Shown here piece by piece: positions 5,954-8,361 of a stretch of DNA of 8,361 nt (its first letter is position 1; every line of letters starts with the position of its first letter). Origin of the DNA: Christensenella sp. UBA3792 (GTDB lineage Bacteria; Bacillota; Clostridia; Christensenellales; CAG-138); contig DFEW01000080.1 in the NCBI GenBank assembly GCA_002369195.1, positions 3,703 through 12,063 of the forward strand. Reading direction: 5' to 3'. Both the position numbers and the translations under genes were made by a program. The notes under the pieces were generated by a model. The model saw only the letters and a list, made by a program, of their open reading frames with translations, ran no database searches and was not told the DNA's origin.

Positions 5954-7121
5954 CCTTTGCGCTGATATCGGCTACAAAAGCATCAATCACGCGGGCGAGC
6001 AGCTGTGCGGAGACCACGTCGACATCGTGGAGCGCGAAGACGGATCGACCGTGATCGTTCTGGCAGACGGACTCGGCAGCGGCGTCAAGGCAAGTATTCT
6101 CTCGACGCTGACCTCGAAGATCATTTCCACGATGATGTCAGAGGGGCTTTCCGTGGAGGACTGCGTGTCGACGATCGCCGCAACGCTGCCGGTTTGTTCG
6201 GTGCGCGGCGTTGCGTACTCGACGTTCACAATCATTCATCTGATCGGAAACGAGACGGTTGAACTGATCCAGTACGACAATCCGATGGTCATTTTTCTCC
6301 GCGACGACAAGATCACGGACTATCCGATGACCGAAACGAACATCGGCGGAAAGAAGATCTATCGCACGCACATGCGCCTCAAGGAAAACGATCTGTTCGT
6401 CGCCATGAGCGACGGGTGTCCGCATGCGGGACTGGGCGGTGTGTACAACTTCGGCTGGCAGCGAGACGATATTGCGTCGTTTATGGAGACCATCTCGGTT
6501 GCGGGATACACCGCAAAGGTGCTTTCCACGATGCTGGTGGACGAATGCAACAAGCTGTACGGCGGAGAACCGGGCGACGACGCCACCGCATGCGTGGTGC
6601 GCATCCGTCGGCGCGAGCCGATGAACATCCTGTTCGGACCGCCTGCAAACGCCGACGACTGCAACCGCATGATGAGCCTGTTTTTCTCAAAGGAAGGAAA
6701 GCATATCATTTGCGGCGGAACGACCTCTTCGATCGCGGCAAAATGGCTGCATAAGCCGGTCACGGTGCAGCTGAATTATGATCTTGCAAGCGGCGTGCCG
6801 CCGACGGCGACGATCGAGGGCGTGGACCTTGTGACAGAGGGCGTCGTCACCATGAGCAAGGTGCTCACCTATGCAAAGGACTACCTTTCCGAGAACAGGG
6901 AATACACCAACTGGGGGTACGGACACGACGGCGCATCCGAGATCTGCCGCCTGCTGTTTGAGGAAGCGACGGACATCAACTTTTACGTGGGTCGGGCGAT
7001 GAACCCGGCGCATCAGAACCCGGATCTGCCCATCAACTTCAACATCAAAATGAACATCGTGGAAGAGCTTTCCGGATGTCTCAAAGATATGGGCAAACGC
7101 GTCAAGGTCAGCTATTTTTAA
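5946..7121 (+). CDS. PP2C/SpoIIE-family protein serine phosphatase with unassigned C-terminal domain
   Basis: The 391-residue soluble protein begins with a SpoIIE-type PP2C phosphatase domain (about 1-220). The metal-binding acidic residues are visible: D23 (CGDHVD), D41 (LADGLGSG), D156 (MSDG) and D211/D212 (PGDDATACVV). Such enzymes remove phosphate from Ser/Thr of partner proteins, classically anti-sigma-factor antagonists. There is no transmembrane segment as in SpoIIE itself. Residues 224-391 form a further domain (NILFGPPAN, ICGGTTSSIAAKW) that I cannot assign. The gene starts within the hydrogenase-like gene through an ATGAATGA junction, with AAGGAG at 5930-5935 ten bases upstream, so the two products are probably made together and may interact. 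The inferred function is to turn the sensor's signal into dephosphorylation of an unknown target. No anti-sigma kinase or STAS-domain antagonist is encoded in the window, unless the APH-like protein serves as the opposing kinase. Confidence 0.88.
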   Translation: MNDLCADIGYKSINHAGEQLCGDHVDIVEREDGSTVIVLADGLGSGVKASILSTLTSKIISTMMSEGLSVEDCVSTIAATLPVCSVRGVAYSTFTIIHLIGNETVELIQYDNPMVIFLRDDKITDYPMTETNIGGKKIYRTHMRLKENDLFVAMSDGCPHAGLGGVYNFGWQRDDIASFMETISVAGYTAKVLSTMLVDECNKLYGGEPGDDATACVVRIRRREPMNILFGPPANADDCNRMMSLFFSKEGKHIICGGTTSSIAAKWLHKPVTVQLNYDLASGVPPTATIEGVDLVTEGVVTMSKVLTYAKDYLSENREYTNWGYGHDGASEICRLLFEEATDINFYVGRAMNPAHQNPDLPINFNIKMNIVEELSGCLKDMGKRVKVSYF

Positions 7122-7158
7122 TTCAGATAGAAAAACGAAAGGAAAACAAGGAGGAACC
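7122..7158 (+). other. Largest intergenic gap (37 bases), A-rich leader of the NuoE gene
   Basis: This purine-rich stretch follows the phosphatase stop and carries AAGGAGG (7148-7154), a strong ribosome binding site four bases before the nuoE ATG. I see no hairpin terminator or convincing promoter pair in it, so transcription probably continues through. The very strong site suggests nuoE is translated independently of the phosphatase gene, possibly at higher level. Confidence 0.55.
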
Positions 7159-7662
7159 ATGGCCAACACCATCGATTTCAAGGTGATCGACGAGATCCTG
7201 TCCCGCCGTCCGCGAGACGAGCGCTCGACGATTGCAATCCTGCAGGACATTCAGGAAGTGTATCACTACCTGCCGCGCGAGGCGTTTCCCTACGTGGCAA
7301 AGGCGATCGGCGTGGGCGAAGCGCGCCTGTACGGCGTCGCGACGTTCTACGAGAACTTCTCCCTCGAACCGAAGGGAAAGTACGTGATCCGCTGCTGCGA
7401 CGGCACCGCGTGCCACGTGCGCAACTCGCTGCCGATCCTGAACCGCCTTCGCGAGCGGCTGAACCTGTCCGAGGACAAAAAGACGACCGACGATCTCAAC
7501 TTCACCGTCGAGACCGTTTCGTGCCTCGGCGCATGCGGACTCGCGCCGGTCATGACGGTCAACGGCAAGGTCTATCCCGCCATGACGCCCGACAAGGCGG
7601 ACGAACTGCTTTCGGAACTGAAGGCGGAAATCGAAAAGGAGGCATCCGGACATGACGCATAA
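7159..7662 (+). CDS. nuoE: NuoE/HydC-like [2Fe-2S] subunit of NADH-linked oxidoreductase or bifurcating hydrogenase
   Basis: The 167-residue protein has normal length for the complex I 24-kDa subunit family. An N-terminal helical part (about 1-70, including the family block YGVATFYENF at 58-67) precedes a thioredoxin-like domain with the [2Fe-2S] ligands C80-x4-C85 (CDGTAC) and C122-x3-C126 (CLGACG). In soluble anaerobic enzymes it is HydC of trimeric bifurcating [FeFe]-hydrogenases, or the small subunit of NADH-dependent formate dehydrogenases, and passes electrons between the flavin subunit and the other partners. Next to a NuoF-like gene and sensory hydrogenase genes, the hydrogenase role is favoured, but the catalytic subunit is not in the window. 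The start has AAGGAGG four bases upstream. The 3' end overlaps the next gene by 11 bases. Confidence 0.93.
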   Translation: MANTIDFKVIDEILSRRPRDERSTIAILQDIQEVYHYLPREAFPYVAKAIGVGEARLYGVATFYENFSLEPKGKYVIRCCDGTACHVRNSLPILNRLRERLNLSEDKKTTDDLNFTVETVSCLGACGLAPVMTVNGKVYPAMTPDKADELLSELKAEIEKEASGHDA

Positions 7663-8361
7663 GCTGCAATCCAGAGACGAGCTTGCCGCGCTGCGCGCCG
7701 CATGCAAGCAGGCGTTCGCCGCCGAAAAGACCAAGATCCTCGTCTGCGGCGGCACGGGCTGCGTCGCGGGCGGGTCCCTCGATATTTACGCAAGACTGCA
7801 GGAGCTTTTAAAGGAGCGCGGCATTCCGGTCGAGGTCGAGCTTGCGGAGGAGCCGCACGGCGACATCGTCGGCATCAAGAAAAGCGGCTGTCACGGCTTC
7901 TGTGAGATGGGTCCGCTCGTGCGCATCGAGCCGAACGGCTGGCTGTACACGAAGGTGCAGCTTTCCGACTGCGAGGAGATCGTCGAAGAGACGATCGTCA
8001 ACGGTCGTTTCATCGAGCGCCTCGGCTACAAAAAGGAAGGCGAAGTCATCAAAAAGCAAGAGGACATCCCGTTCTATAAGCGGCAGACGCGCCTCGTGCT
8101 CGAATCGTGCGGTCACATCAATGCAGGTTCCATCCGCGAGTATCTCGCGCTGGACGGCTACAGCGCGCTCGAAAAGTGTCTGTTCGAGATGAGCCCGGAC
8201 GAGATCATTCATGAGGTTTCCGAATCGAACCTGCGCGGGCGCGGCGGCGGCGGCTTCCATACCGGAGAGAAGTGGGCGTCCTGCGCAAGGCAGAAGCGCA
8301 ACCCGAAGTTCATCGTCTGCAACGGCGACGAGGGCGATCCCGGCGCGTTCATGGACCGCTC
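7652..8361 (+). CDS. nuoF: NuoF/HydB-like NADH- and FMN-binding subunit, 5' part (partial)
   Basis: The reading frame starts at ATG 7652, nine bases after AAAAGGAGG (7634-7642), and stays open for 236 codons to the end of the window. Residues 28-110 form an N-terminal thioredoxin-like [2Fe-2S] domain with C32-x4-C37 (CGGTGC) and C80-x3-C84 (CHGFC). This fused domain is found in the soluble HydB/HndC-type proteins and is absent from classical NuoF. From about residue 145 the NuoF core begins (YKRQTRLVLESCG), with the FMN/NADH-binding glycine-rich loop RGRGGGGFHTGEKW (195-208) and CNGDEGDPGAFMDR (223-236). The [4Fe-4S] site and any C-terminal ferredoxin domain lie beyond the window. It is the probable bifurcating flavoprotein, oxidising NADH or reducing NAD+. 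The 11-base overlap with nuoE implies coupled translation. A catalytic [FeFe]-hydrogenase gene (hydA) is the expected next gene. Confidence 0.93.
   Translation, partial: MTHKLQSRDELAALRAACKQAFAAEKTKILVCGGTGCVAGGSLDIYARLQELLKERGIPVEVELAEEPHGDIVGIKKSGCHGFCEMGPLVRIEPNGWLYTKVQLSDCEEIVEETIVNGRFIERLGYKKEGEVIKKQEDIPFYKRQTRLVLESCGHINAGSIREYLALDGYSALEKCLFEMSPDEIIHEVSESNLRGRGGGGFHTGEKWASCARQKRNPKFIVCNGDEGDPGAFMDR

Noticed and set aside
7105..7135. Possible internal promoter (T-rich TATTTTTAAT element) before nuoE
   Set aside because: There is no matching -35 element at the right distance, and the T-rich part overlaps the phosphatase's last codons.

Overview
The window is one continuous plus-strand gene train of about 8.4 kb with almost no non-coding DNA. 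It is moderately GC-rich, and the gene content points to a strictly anaerobic, fermentative bacterium of the Clostridia/Firmicutes type: [FeFe]-hydrogenase-family proteins, Nfn-type transhydrogenase, Rex and a SpoIIE-like phosphatase. This taxonomic placement is an inference from gene content and protein style; no rRNA or other phylogenetic marker is present.

Layout, left to right: (1) 1-144, the 3' end of an NfnA-like FAD/[2Fe-2S] subunit, and 146-1555, its partner NfnB (GltD family). (2) 1567-2355, NAD kinase, which makes the NADP+ that Nfn-type enzymes use. (3) 2373-3020, a Rex-family NADH/NAD+-sensing repressor. (4) 3010-3771, an APH-fold kinase-like protein of unknown substrate with an altered catalytic motif. 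(5) 3768-4013 and 4010-4261, two tandem thioredoxin-like [2Fe-2S] ferredoxins. (6) 4277-5953, a sensory-type [FeFe]-hydrogenase-like protein with two ferredoxin clusters, an H-cluster-type domain, an extra four-Cys Fe-S motif, a PAS domain and a charged helical tail. (7) 5946-7121, a PP2C/SpoIIE-type phosphatase with an unassigned C-terminal domain. (8) 7159-7662 NuoE-like and 7652-8361 (cut by the window end) NuoF-like subunits, the usual partners of a bifurcating or NADH-dependent [FeFe]-hydrogenase whose catalytic subunit would be expected just downstream.

The genes overlap or abut throughout (shared ATGA-type junctions at 3768, 4010 and 5946; longer overlaps at 3010-3020 and 7652-7662; the largest gap is 37 nt before NuoE), so they are probably expressed and translated together. 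They form a coherent redox-balancing module. NAD kinase and NfnAB set the NADP(H) pool, Rex reads NADH/NAD+, NuoEF probably links NADH to a hydrogenase, and the sensory hydrogenase plus phosphatase probably convert H2 or ferredoxin state into a protein-dephosphorylation signal. The last arrangement resembles what is classified as phosphatase-linked (group C3) sensory [FeFe]-hydrogenases; it is predicted, and to my knowledge little is established about its targets. No RNA gene, mobile element, CRISPR array, terminator or convincing promoter was found.
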